Origin: Mariniflexile sp. TRM1-10
Lineage (GTDB): Bacteria > Bacteroidota > Bacteroidia > Flavobacteriales > Flavobacteriaceae
NCBI RefSeq assembly: GCF_003425985.1
Contig: NZ_CP022985.1
Location: 1,897,501 to 1,961,500 of the forward strand
Reading direction: 5' to 3'
Length of the DNA: 64,000 nucleotides
Part shown: positions 9,567 to 18,562 of the stretch, in pieces
Layout: each line of letters opens with the position of its first letter
Numbering within the stretch: position 1 is the first letter of the stretch
Made by a program: the position numbers and the translations under genes
The notes under the pieces: model-generated
Databases searched by the model: none
The model's input: the letters and a program-made list of their open reading frames with translations, nothing else
Told to the model about the DNA's origin: nothing

Positions 9567-10556
9567 TTAGTTAAGTATATTATTTTTTAAACTTGGCCAA
9601 TAGTCGCTATCCCAGGACAACTTGGCAATTTTAAGCTTTGGAGATCCATTATCATTCGCATCATAGGCGTGAAAAACAATGTAGTCTGTTTCATTAAACG
9701 TGTATGTGCTATTATGCCCAGCACCGTACCAGTTTTTGTTTCCTTCAATTATTAGAGTGCCCCCGCCGTTATTTAAATCCTTTCCTTCTTTATCAATAAA
9801 AGGACCAGTAGCAGATTTAGAGCGACCTACCACTACTTTGTAAGTGCTGTTTTCACCTCTACAGCATAAATCCCATGACAGGAATAAATAGTAATAATCA
9901 TTCTTTTTAAAAATAAAAGGGGCTTCTAAAGCCGCATCACCTGGGTCTGTGTCGTCTAACTCAAAACTGCGTTGCCTTCTTGCTATGGTATGCCATTGTT
10001 GAGGTTCCGCAAGTGTTTTTAAATCTGGATTGAGTTTTACCATTTTTAAACCGTTCCAAAAAGAACCAAAAGACAACCAAGGCGTATTATTTTCATCAAA
10101 AATAAGGTTGGGGTCGATGGCATTCCATAAATCTCTATTCGGTATGGATTGAATGACAATACCATGATCTACCCATTTATAATTAGCATCGGTTGGGTTT
10201 AAAGTGGTATTGGTTACCAAACCTATTGCAGACGTATTTTTAGCGAAAGCTGAAACCGAATAATATAGATAATAGGTATTGTTATGAAATGAAATATCGG
10301 GTGCCCAAATGTGGTTTTTAAATTCTGGAACAACACTATCGGCCCAAATTGGCTTTTCGGGGAAAACTGATGGTTCCTTCTTCCAGTTTATTAAATCGGG
10401 TGAACTAAAACAATCGATACCTCTTCCTGTAGAATATAAGTAAAATGTATTGTTTTGCTGAATAACAACAGGGTCATGCACTCGAATATTTTGTGCGAAT
10501 AGCGAAGATTCTATTAGAATGGTTAATACTAAAACTATTTTTTTTAGTGATGTCAT
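9567..10556 (-). CDS. GH43 arabinan endo-1,5-alpha-L-arabinosidase
   Basis: This is a predicted endo-arabinanase cutting the alpha-1,5-arabinan backbone. It is a single five-bladed beta-propeller of 329 residues after a short signal peptide (ends near SSLFAQ). The three GH43 acidic residues are in place: Asp28 in VHDPV (base), Asp148 in NAIDPN (pKa modulator) and Glu211 in ALEAPF (acid). The near-immediate HDP after the signal, IWAPDISF and the compact length match bacterial endo-arabinanases better than exo-acting GH43s. No C-terminal domain is present. It lies between a second GH43 gene and the beta-L-arabinofuranosidase gene. Endo activity is inferred from similarity of layout. Confidence 0.88.
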   Translation of the reverse strand: MTSLKKIVLVLTILIESSLFAQNIRVHDPVVIQQNNTFYLYSTGRGIDCFSSPDLINWKKEPSVFPEKPIWADSVVPEFKNHIWAPDISFHNNTYYLYYSVSAFAKNTSAIGLVTNTTLNPTDANYKWVDHGIVIQSIPNRDLWNAIDPNLIFDENNTPWLSFGSFWNGLKMVKLNPDLKTLAEPQQWHTIARRQRSFELDDTDPGDAALEAPFIFKKNDYYYLFLSWDLCCRGENSTYKVVVGRSKSATGPFIDKEGKDLNNGGGTLIIEGNKNWYGAGHNSTYTFNETDYIVFHAYDANDNGSPKLKIAKLSWDSDYWPSLKNNILN

Positions 10557-10684
10557 CTGTTTATGTTTAGAGTTGCAAAGTTCAAAGTCTCTATTTGTCT
10601 ATATTCAAAGTTTCTCGTTGGGTCTTGGGGTCTTGGTTCAACTTATAACTCACAACTCATCTTAGCATGGAGTTTCATTATCTT

Positions 10685-11650
10685 TTATTTTTGAATGCCT
10701 TCTGAAGTCATAATGACACGTTTCATGGTGCCATCTTCGTTATAATAAAGTCTATCCACGCAAACCGAGCGCCTAAAACTTCCTCCGTGGGTTGGAATGC
10801 TTCCGTTGTGGTAAATGAAATAATCTTTTCCTTTAAACTCGATAATTGCTTGATGATTGGTATTGCTATTTCCTGCTACTTCATTCAAAATACCTTTAAA
10901 TTTCCAAGGTCCTGTTATGGATTTGCTCATGGCATAGGCTATTTTTTCCGGAAATTGATACGCATACGATAAATAATACCAATCGCCTTTTTTATGGATC
11001 CAAGGAGCTTCAGTAAAGTTTGGTAATTCTATGGTCATTATGGGGCCATCCAATTCTATCATGTTATCTTTCAACTTAGCATATTTGCATACGGTATTTC
11101 CCCAAAAAAGATAAGCTTGCCCATCATTATCAATCCAAACCGTTGGGTCTATATCATCCCAACTTATCTTTGTTTGGGTGGTCATATCATTAGTAATTAG
11201 TGCCTTTCCTAAAGCATCTTTAAAAGGCCCTGTCGGACTATCGGAAACGGCAACTCCAATAGCTTTTCCATGAATACTTCCGTGTTCGACAGTGGCATAC
11301 CAATAAAACTTTCCGTCTTTTTCTATCACTTGTGAAGCCCAGGCACTACCTGACGCCCATTTAAAATCTGTTGGTTTTAAAGGCACTGGGTGTTCTTTCC
11401 AATGTACCATATCTGATGAAGAATATACTAACCATTCGTGCATTCTATAAGCATTAACATCATTTGGTGCTTGGTCGTGACCTGCGTACAAATACACCTT
11501 ATCTTTATAAACAATGGCAGCAGCATCGGCCGTGTATTTATCTGTAATAATAGGGTTGTTTAATTTTAAAGCATCCCCATTCTCAATCTTCTTTGTTTTA
11601 CACGCCGTAATAAGTGAAACCGCTGTAATTAATAAAACTATATTTTTCAT
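10685..11650 (-). CDS. GH43 family lipoprotein, arabinofuranosidase/xylosidase type
   Basis: A five-bladed propeller glycosidase anchored by a lipoprotein signal (SLITAC, Cys17). Predicted catalytic residues are Asp42 in TADAAAIVY, Asp168 in DDIDPTVW and Glu214 in FTEAPWI. The wording of these motifs differs from the endo-arabinanase next door and resembles exo-acting GH43 enzymes that release arabinofuranose or xylose. The gene is 128 bases upstream of the endo-arabinanase gene; the gap is a low-complexity stretch with TCTTGGGGTCTTGG-like repeats and no visible terminator. Subfamily and linkage cannot be decided from sequence alone. Confidence 0.85.
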   Translation of the reverse strand: MKNIVLLITAVSLITACKTKKIENGDALKLNNPIITDKYTADAAAIVYKDKVYLYAGHDQAPNDVNAYRMHEWLVYSSSDMVHWKEHPVPLKPTDFKWASGSAWASQVIEKDGKFYWYATVEHGSIHGKAIGVAVSDSPTGPFKDALGKALITNDMTTQTKISWDDIDPTVWIDNDGQAYLFWGNTVCKYAKLKDNMIELDGPIMTIELPNFTEAPWIHKKGDWYYLSYAYQFPEKIAYAMSKSITGPWKFKGILNEVAGNSNTNHQAIIEFKGKDYFIYHNGSIPTHGGSFRRSVCVDRLYYNEDGTMKRVIMTSEGIQK

Positions 11651-11817
11651 TTGGTTGTTTTTTAAAGCTGCAAAGCTCTTGAACTCTGTCTATTATTTAT
11701 TGCCTATTCTATTGTTCATTCTCTACTCTGTTGTCTCTCGTTTTCCGTTTCAACCGTACTTATAATTTCTTAACAAGTCCAAAGCACAGGGTTTTTTATA
11801 AAATACGAGGGTGCTAT

Positions 11818-13143
11818 TTATTTATCAAATAACTCGTACGCTTCATCTAAGAACTTAGGGTAGAGTGGGTCGTGCTTATACATGTTCATGTAAAATAAAG
11901 CGATCAAGTCGTTTTCAGGATCAATAATATAATCGGTCCCAAACAAGCCTCCCCAACCATAGGCAGTATTTGAAACGGACGGAACAGGTTTTTTCAGGTC
12001 ATTGAACAATTCAAACCCCAGTCCGAATTTAAAAGGGTTGTCTTTAGTTTCCGGCAAACGGTTAATGGTTGTCATCAATTCAACGGTTTGTGAGGTTAAA
12101 ATACGATGTCCGTTAAATTCTCCTTTATTAAGCAACATCTGGCAAAATTTTGCATAATCTTCAATGGGGCCGTTTAGACCAATGGCACCTTCACAATATG
12201 TTTGTTCACTGCTAATTGTGCCTTGGGCGTACATTGTTGAACCTTCTTCCAACTTACCGTCGATAGCATTATAAGGTTTCACAAAACGACTCAAGGCATT
12301 GGGTTGGTAATACCAATCGGTATTGTCCATTCCCAGTGGCTTCAAAATCGTTTCTTTTACATAGTCACGTAATGATTTTCCTGATATTCGTTCAACCATA
12401 TATCCTAACATATTGGTGCTTACATGGTAATTCCATTCTGTACCGGGTTCGAAACCTAGTGGGTATTTTACCAGTGCCAACATTTCTTCTTTCAAATATT
12501 TTGAATCAAAATTGCCTCCAAAACTCCTTTGTCCATTGGGTATATTATTAGGTATAGGCCCCCCGAATCCGGCAGGGGTACCACCGTTTTGGTTTTCCGA
12601 ACGACGAATTTCTCCAACAAGGCCGGCATTTAGCCCCGAAGCGTGTGACATCAGATGTGCAAAGGTCATGGGGTTTTTTATAGGACGGGTTTCATAAGTA
12701 CCGTCTTCGTAAACTTTTGTTACTATCTGGTCGGGGATTTCAGGAAAGTATTTTGAAACAGGGTCATCAATAGCTACCAATCCTTTCTCAACAAGCGTCA
12801 TAAAGGCAACAGTGGTAACTGCTTTGGTTTGGGAAAACAACACATAATAGTCATCTACACTGGCCGGAATTTGATTGTCAATATCCTTTAAACCATAAGC
12901 CTTATTATAAACGACATGGCCTTCTTTGGCTACAAAAGCGGTAACACAGTTTAATTTTTTTTCACTTACGAACGATTGAAGTAAAGCATCGATCTTTTCA
13001 ATTTGTCCGGATTTGACATGGAGTTCCGTTAAATTGGGATTATGATTGAAACTTTGGGGTATGGAACTTTTTTCTGTTGAATTATTTTTGCAACTCAAAG
13101 TAAAGACAGCCAGTAAAGTAAAAATAACACTTGTTCTTTTCAT
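11818..13143 (-). CDS. Serine hydrolase lipoprotein, beta-lactamase/class C esterase fold
   Basis: The protein has the PBP/beta-lactamase-type serine hydrolase fold. A lipoprotein signal ends in FTLSC. The active-site SxxK is Ser104-Gln-Thr-Lys107 in LFSQTKAV. The second motif region reads EWNYHVSTNMLGYM, with Tyr near residue 240, and a C-terminal Gly-rich YGWGGLFGTD replaces the usual KTG-like triad. Members of this group act as esterases, D-aminopeptidases or transpeptidase relatives. Within an arabinan locus an esterase that removes acyl groups is attractive, but nothing in the sequence proves it. It lies 101 bases downstream of the GH43 gene at 13245. Confidence 0.8.
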   Translation of the reverse strand: MKRTSVIFTLLAVFTLSCKNNSTEKSSIPQSFNHNPNLTELHVKSGQIEKIDALLQSFVSEKKLNCVTAFVAKEGHVVYNKAYGLKDIDNQIPASVDDYYVLFSQTKAVTTVAFMTLVEKGLVAIDDPVSKYFPEIPDQIVTKVYEDGTYETRPIKNPMTFAHLMSHASGLNAGLVGEIRRSENQNGGTPAGFGGPIPNNIPNGQRSFGGNFDSKYLKEEMLALVKYPLGFEPGTEWNYHVSTNMLGYMVERISGKSLRDYVKETILKPLGMDNTDWYYQPNALSRFVKPYNAIDGKLEEGSTMYAQGTISSEQTYCEGAIGLNGPIEDYAKFCQMLLNKGEFNGHRILTSQTVELMTTINRLPETKDNPFKFGLGFELFNDLKKPVPSVSNTAYGWGGLFGTDYIIDPENDLIALFYMNMYKHDPLYPKFLDEAYELFDK

Positions 13144-13244
13144 TATGTGGGTATTTATTTAGTTCACTAAGTTGATATTTGTTAGCAGTGTTCACTGATG
13201 TGCTTCGCAGTTGTTTTTAAATTTCATTGCTGGTCCCGAATAGT

Positions 13245-14843
13245 TTAATTCTTTTTGCCCCAAACCGGCAAACCAGCTGCCGTAAGTCCCGAATAAGTTA
13301 TGGTTACTTTTCTGGTAGAAGCTTCCCAATCCCAAGCATCGGTTACTTTGCATTTAACACCATTAATCGTTAATGTTTTATTGGCACTATCGTACGACCA
13401 TGTGCCTGTTAGGCCACCACTTATTTTTTTATCAGCTGTTAGTTGAATCGTTGTTGCGTTTTGAATGGTTTTATATTGGTATTTCATTTCGATATGTTCC
13501 CAAGTTCCGATAAACGAAGTTTCAGTAATTTCTGTTGAAGGCACGCCTGCATAACGTTCTGGTGCTACAACGGGCCAACCATCTTCGGTCCATTGAATTT
13601 CACGAACATGTCCCATCATAAGGGCATTGGATGCATTTATACCTGGAACATTTTCTGGTAAACGCGCTTGAGACGCATAAAACCATTGTTTTGTGTCGGG
13701 ATTTTGAAAAACCGAGCAATGAGAGAAGCCCACCCAACCTGTATGGTTTTTAAACGCATAAGGATGTGTTAGCATAGGATAACAATCGGCACCCGATGTA
13801 ATATTTGCACCATTTATACCAAGATAGGGTCCTGTAATATTTCTTGAACGTGCTACTCTTGTATTGTAAGCCACCGACAATTCATCATAAGCCAAAAATA
13901 AATAATAGTAATCGGTGTCTGGATTATAAATGATTTCTGGTCCTTCTGAAGCTTGCCAACGGCTGTTTCCGCGTTTAGCAATAGTAACCCCATAATCTTG
14001 TAAGGTTTCTAATTTATCGGGTTTACCTGTATCTGGGTTTAATTTTACGGCGGCAATTCCAGAATGCCAAGACCCATAAATTAAATACTGCTCGCCTTCT
14101 TTTGTTATAACCATTGTAGGATCTATGCCATTAAATTTGAAATAACCACTCCAATCATTGCCACTTGTTCTTGTGTAAGTTTCCAAACCATCGGCAATTG
14201 AACAAACTACCATCCCTTTATCTACCCAAACATTGGAGGCTAAATCGTCCGATTCTGCAAGACCTATAAATGCGCGTTCAGACCAAGAGGTATTATAATC
14301 GGAACCAATTATTGGTTCTAAAACAACAATGCTATAATACATTCTATACGTATTCCCCACTTTTTTGATAAAAGGAGCCCAATATCCATAACTTGGGTTT
14401 TCAATAGGCGGCAAAGCAGGATCCATTCGAGCTCTTTTATTATTTAAAGAATCTTTAACCCAAGCAGGCGCAGCACTCATGCTACTTCCTCTATATTCCC
14501 AATTAATTAAATCTTTAGACCGTCTGTGGTGAAAATGCCCATTACCGTCGTGTGCATTTCCATAAGAAGCATCTGTTTGATACATATAATAATAATCACC
14601 ACTTTTCTCTACAGTCGGGTCGTGCACATTGGCCAAATTCCATTGTGACCGCGAATTCCATGAGGCTGTAGAGGTGTAGTTATCTGGGTATGTAGGCCCT
14701 GCAAACGTACTTGGTGTAGGCGTTGGTGTAGGTGTAGGAGTGGGCGTTGATTCTTCTGTTGTTGGGTCATCTTTTGAACAACTTGTAACAAAAAGCACCA
14801 CCAATATGGCTGCCACTTTAAGCACTATTTTTATACTTTTCAT
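13245..14843 (-). CDS. GH43 lipoprotein with Pro-Thr linker and C-terminal lipocalin-like domain
   Basis: Layout in order: lipoprotein signal (LFVTSC, Cys22), a (PT)n linker at residues 33-44, a GH43 propeller at about 55-440, and a C-terminal beta domain at about 445-532 of the kind seen in two-domain endo-arabinanases. Catalytic candidates are Asp75 in NVHDPTV, Asp241 in NGIDPTMV and Glu300 in QASEGPEI. The Pro-Thr linker would hold the enzyme off the outer membrane. It probably works as a surface endo-arabinanase feeding SusCD. The C-terminal domain starts with SFIGTWEH and lacks catalytic motifs. Confidence 0.86.
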   Translation of the reverse strand: MKSIKIVLKVAAILVVLFVTSCSKDDPTTEESTPTPTPTPTPTPSTFAGPTYPDNYTSTASWNSRSQWNLANVHDPTVEKSGDYYYMYQTDASYGNAHDGNGHFHHRRSKDLINWEYRGSSMSAAPAWVKDSLNNKRARMDPALPPIENPSYGYWAPFIKKVGNTYRMYYSIVVLEPIIGSDYNTSWSERAFIGLAESDDLASNVWVDKGMVVCSIADGLETYTRTSGNDWSGYFKFNGIDPTMVITKEGEQYLIYGSWHSGIAAVKLNPDTGKPDKLETLQDYGVTIAKRGNSRWQASEGPEIIYNPDTDYYYLFLAYDELSVAYNTRVARSRNITGPYLGINGANITSGADCYPMLTHPYAFKNHTGWVGFSHCSVFQNPDTKQWFYASQARLPENVPGINASNALMMGHVREIQWTEDGWPVVAPERYAGVPSTEITETSFIGTWEHIEMKYQYKTIQNATTIQLTADKKISGGLTGTWSYDSANKTLTINGVKCKVTDAWDWEASTRKVTITYSGLTAAGLPVWGKKN

Positions 14844-15054
14844 TTTTTATATTTAGCCCCTTAACTCCCAAAGGGAGAACCCATACTGGCTTAAGGGTTG
14901 TGTTTGTTATTTTAATTCTGTTTAATCGATTAATTGTTAATCTTTAACCCTTGGCTAGGCTCATAATTCTTAATTCATAACCCATAACTCTTCCTATCGA
15001 TGTTACATCCATAATCATGTTCTATGTGTTAAAAGTATCTTTTGCATGGGTGTT

Positions 15055-15086
15055 TGCTACGCCAGTTCGCCTCAAGGCTCGTGTCA
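15055..15086. repeat. REP-like intergenic element, copy 2
   Basis: Contains CGCCAGTTCGC and GCTCGTGTC spaced as in the copy at 9430-9475 but in the opposite orientation. It lies just downstream of the second GH51 gene. The rest of 14844-15095 is AT-rich with short CATAA-type repeats and no gene. Confidence 0.5.
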
Positions 15087-15095
15087 TTTTTATAA

Positions 15096-16661
15096 TTATT
15101 TACCTTCTATCATTACAATTGAAAAAGGAGGGATTATTACAGTCAGTTTTCCTTTTTTTACTTCAAACCCTTTGTAATTGGTTGGTTGTATTTTTGTTGG
15201 ATTATCAAAAGAGTTATGATCTTGTAATGTTTTTGAAGTAAGTACTTTAGCTGTTATATTTTTAACGGTAAGTTCATTTAGGTCTATTTCAATTTTGTTT
15301 TCTTTTTTAGAATCTACATTAACCATGGATACATGAACGAGTCCGTTATTATCTTTTGAAGCTGAAACAGAAATTGCAGGAAGTGATTCATTATTAAATG
15401 TATATAAAGGACTTTCAAATGCAATTGGCAATAATTTAGCGTCTTGGTGCACTTTATACATTTCCATGATATGGTATGTTGGTGTTAAAATCATTTTGGC
15501 TTCTTTAGTAAGAATTACAGCCTGTAACACATTGACGCATTGCGCTAAATTTGCCATACGAACCCTATCGGCATGGTTATTAAATATATTGAGGGTTGCA
15601 CCTGCTAAAACGGCATCTCTCATCGTGTTTTGTTGATATAAAAACCCTGGATTTGTACCTTTTTCAACTTCATACCAGCCACCCCATTCATCTACCACTA
15701 AATCAACTTTTTTGTTTGGATCATATTTATCCATAATGGCAGCATGTTTGGTAACCAATTCTTCCATTTTTAAGGCTTCTGTCATAGTTTTGAAATACTG
15801 TTCTTCTGTAAAACTAACGGCATCTCCCTTTTTCTTCCAGTCTATTACAGAATAATGGTGCAATGCCAAGCCTCCTAACATATTTCTCGGAATATTCTTC
15901 ATAAGGGTTTCCGTCCAATTATAATCATCACTACTTGCTCCAGAAGCTATACGTACGATTCCTCCTGTATTTTCCCAATCGGAAATAAATGTGGCATATT
16001 TTCTATACTCATTGGCATAATAATCCGCTGTCATATTGCCACCGCAGCCCCAAGCCTCGTTTCCAATTCCCCAATATTTTACTTTCCATGGTTCGTTTCT
16101 ACCATTTTTCTTTCGTAAATCACTCATTGGACTCTTGCCTCCAAAATTGGTGTATTGTACCCAATCTGCCAATTCTTGTACCGTACCGCTACCAACATTA
16201 CCAGAAAGGTATGGTTCGGTTTCAAGTAATTCGCACATATTTAAAAAATCATGGGTACCAAAACTATTGTCTTCGGTGACGCCTCCCCACCAAGTGTTCA
16301 CTATGGTTGGTCGTTGGTCTAAAGGGCCAATGCCATCTTTCCAATGATAGGTATCTGCAAAACAGCCTCCAGGCCATCTTAAATTAGGTATTTGTAGTTT
16401 TTTTAAGGCTTCAACAATATCATTACGTACACCGTTTGTATTAGCTATTTTAGATGTATCTCCAACAAAAAAACCATCATAAATGCATCTTCCCAAGTGC
16501 TCAGCAAAATGGCCGTAAATATGCTTGCTTATTACGGGGGCATCTTCAGTCTTATTTATTGTTACCAGAGTTGTCTTATCTTGAGAATAGACACTCAGGC
16601 ATGCTATAAAGTTAATCACAAGAACTTTTAAAAATCCATTTTTAAATTTAAACTCAACCAT
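15096..16661 (-). CDS. GH51 alpha-L-arabinofuranosidase, compact form
   Basis: This classic-length GH51 enzyme removes terminal alpha-L-arabinofuranose. The signal peptide ends near LSVYSQ. Barrel motifs appear in order: GHFAEHLGRCIYDG, NLRWPGGCFAD, YWGIGNEAWG with Glu202 as acid/base, and LVVDEWGGWY with Glu325 as nucleophile. The small C-terminal beta domain follows. At 521 residues it lacks the inserted binding domain of the other GH51 (3253-5238), so the pair may split polymeric and oligomeric substrates. It is the first enzyme gene after the SusD gene, separated by about 300 bases with two strong hairpins, so its expression may be set apart from susCD. Confidence 0.93.
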   Translation of the reverse strand: MVEFKFKNGFLKVLVINFIACLSVYSQDKTTLVTINKTEDAPVISKHIYGHFAEHLGRCIYDGFFVGDTSKIANTNGVRNDIVEALKKLQIPNLRWPGGCFADTYHWKDGIGPLDQRPTIVNTWWGGVTEDNSFGTHDFLNMCELLETEPYLSGNVGSGTVQELADWVQYTNFGGKSPMSDLRKKNGRNEPWKVKYWGIGNEAWGCGGNMTADYYANEYRKYATFISDWENTGGIVRIASGASSDDYNWTETLMKNIPRNMLGGLALHHYSVIDWKKKGDAVSFTEEQYFKTMTEALKMEELVTKHAAIMDKYDPNKKVDLVVDEWGGWYEVEKGTNPGFLYQQNTMRDAVLAGATLNIFNNHADRVRMANLAQCVNVLQAVILTKEAKMILTPTYHIMEMYKVHQDAKLLPIAFESPLYTFNNESLPAISVSASKDNNGLVHVSMVNVDSKKENKIEIDLNELTVKNITAKVLTSKTLQDHNSFDNPTKIQPTNYKGFEVKKGKLTVIIPPFSIVMIEGK

Positions 16662-16861
16662 TTGCTTTTTTATATAATTTAATTATTCCTTTTTTATTAA
16701 GATTTTAATATCTTACTTTATAAGTGTTTAATATACACTTACAAATAAATTGAAAAAACTTAATAAAACCAAGAAATACGTTGATAAAATCTATTTTATA
16801 ATTTTAGCATTCATTTTATTAGTTAATATGCTTAATGCATTGGAACTAAAAAAAATAATAT

Positions 16862-16890
16862 CCAATAGCAAGTTAAAAGCTTGCTATTGG
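16862..16890. terminator. Hairpin, 11-bp perfect stem, downstream of susD
   Basis: CCAATAGCAAG (16862-16872) pairs with CTTGCTATTGG (16880-16890) around a 7-base loop. It is the second of two hairpins met by transcripts leaving susD. No long U-tract follows on the minus strand, so it may be an mRNA-stability or attenuation element rather than a full terminator. Confidence 0.7.
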
Positions 16891-16894
16891 AATT

Positions 16895-16942
16895 GAACTC
16901 GTTTAAATTTTTCATAATTGGCTAAGAAATTTAAACGAGTTC
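16895..16942. terminator. Hairpin, 16-bp perfect stem, downstream of susD
   Basis: GAACTCGTTTAAATTT (16895-16910) pairs with its exact complement at 16927-16942 around a 16-base loop. It starts 27 bases after the susD stop codon. Together with the adjacent hairpin it forms a double structure between the transporter genes and the enzyme genes. The remaining part of the 307-base gap (16662-16861) is AT-rich and could hold a promoter for the GH51 gene. Confidence 0.7.
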
Positions 16943-16968
16943 ATTAAATAAACTAACTCAAAAAATAT

Positions 16969-18531
16969 TTAGTACCCAGAGTTTTGCACGGTTCCTGGAT
17001 TGTTGTCCATTTCTAATTGTGGAATTGGGAAATATTCCCTTCCTGGTGAATAGGTGTCAAATTCTGGATCTCTGGATTTTAACCAAGTAAGCTTGGTTTG
17101 GTCTTGTAACCATCCCCAACGACGGATATCATCAAAACGGTGCCCTTCTAGAGCGAACTCCAAATATCTTTCATGCCCTATTTGTTCTCTCATTTGTTCT
17201 TTTGTCATATTTGGCTTTACAACACTTAAGTCTGGTAAACCCACACGGTCTCTAACGGGTTTTATATACGTGTATGCGCCTGGCGTATCGTTTGTTTCGT
17301 TTAAACATTCTGCATACATTAACAGCACGTCTGCATAACGCATAATACGTTCGTTAATTCCAGAGCGCCAATCGTATTCATTTGGATAATTGCCATCAGA
17401 ATTTTGGTATTTTCTACAGAAAAGATCGTTTAAATCTTGAGGGTTCCCTCCATAAAATGTCGCAAAATCTTGACCGTATAGCATCATACCTCCTGGCTTA
17501 TTATAGAACATGGTTGCATCCAATCGGGGATCAACCTCCCCGGATATGGTCAATTCTTCTTGAAATTCATTAAACAAAGCTCTAGTAGGCTGAACGTCTG
17601 TCCATCCAAATGCTCTTGGTCCATAAGTAATAGCTCTAGCTGATGTTTTTCCCCATCCAGAAGCTGGAGCACCGCCCCAACCTAAATCTACACCACCTGC
17701 ATCTCTACTAAATTGTACTTCGAATACAGATTCTGAATTATTCTCATTAACATCTGTAAAGTTATCTCTGTAATTAGAAACCAATGCGTACACATTTAAA
17801 TCTATAACCTGTTTAAAAGTATCTCTTGCATTTGGAAAATCTTTAGTAAATAAATACGATTTTCCTAAGTAAGCTAGGGCCGCCCCTTTGGTAGCACGCC
17901 CTTTTTCTCCTGCATCTAAACCTGAAATATTAGTGTAAGAAACAGGAAGTAAATCGGCAGCAGTTTTAAAATCCTCAATGACCTGTGCCCATCCTTCAGC
18001 TTCTGTTTTTTGAGGATATATGGCTGCTAACTCTGTTGGAATTGGTACATTTTTAAATAAGTTTACTGCATGAAACAAATACAAACCTCTTAAAAAATAG
18101 GCTTGACCCAAAATTCTATTTTTAAGAGCACTGTCTTCAAAATCAATACTTGGAACATGTGTTAAAACTTGGTTGGCACGATAAACACCTTGGTAATAAG
18201 TTTCATAAGCCCATCCATAAATGGCTGCGTCGGTAACGTTTGAATTAAATTTACCCACCACATACATAGCGCCCCAAGGGCTGTTGCTTTTACAATCATC
18301 TCCTTTTAAATCTAATAATAATGGGGTACTTCTCATGTAGGTTCCATCGGTTAATAGACTGCCGTAAGCAGCATTAATACCTTTAAGCGCATCATCATCA
18401 GTTTTCCAAAAAGAATCAACGGCATCGTTATTAGGGTCTATTTGTATTAAATCATCTTCTTTTACACAGCCACTAAGCACCATAGACAGCGAAAGGAATA
18501 TTGATAAGTATTTAAAATTTATATATTTCAT
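16969..18531 (-). CDS. SusD/RagB-family glycan-binding lipoprotein
   Basis: A surface lipoprotein that binds the target glycan and caps the SusC barrel. The lipobox is VLSGC. The TPR-like helical region and the C-terminal hallmark are present: RYADVLLMYAECLNE, then IGHERYLEFALEGHRFDDIRRWG, then FPIPQLEMDNNPG. The 520-residue length is typical. It starts 31 bases downstream of the susC stop, the normal paired arrangement. The predicted ligand is an arabinan or arabinose-rich side chain, inferred only from the downstream enzymes. Confidence 0.95.
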   Translation of the reverse strand: MKYINFKYLSIFLSLSMVLSGCVKEDDLIQIDPNNDAVDSFWKTDDDALKGINAAYGSLLTDGTYMRSTPLLLDLKGDDCKSNSPWGAMYVVGKFNSNVTDAAIYGWAYETYYQGVYRANQVLTHVPSIDFEDSALKNRILGQAYFLRGLYLFHAVNLFKNVPIPTELAAIYPQKTEAEGWAQVIEDFKTAADLLPVSYTNISGLDAGEKGRATKGAALAYLGKSYLFTKDFPNARDTFKQVIDLNVYALVSNYRDNFTDVNENNSESVFEVQFSRDAGGVDLGWGGAPASGWGKTSARAITYGPRAFGWTDVQPTRALFNEFQEELTISGEVDPRLDATMFYNKPGGMMLYGQDFATFYGGNPQDLNDLFCRKYQNSDGNYPNEYDWRSGINERIMRYADVLLMYAECLNETNDTPGAYTYIKPVRDRVGLPDLSVVKPNMTKEQMREQIGHERYLEFALEGHRFDDIRRWGWLQDQTKLTWLKSRDPEFDTYSPGREYFPIPQLEMDNNPGTVQNSGY

Positions 18532-18562
18532 TTTAATTCGTTTTAATTGTTGTTAACTTCTG

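Noticed and set aside
13245..14843. Pro-Thr linker as a phase-variable repeat
   Set aside because: The encoding units are multiples of three, so changes in number would keep the frame; only linker length would vary.
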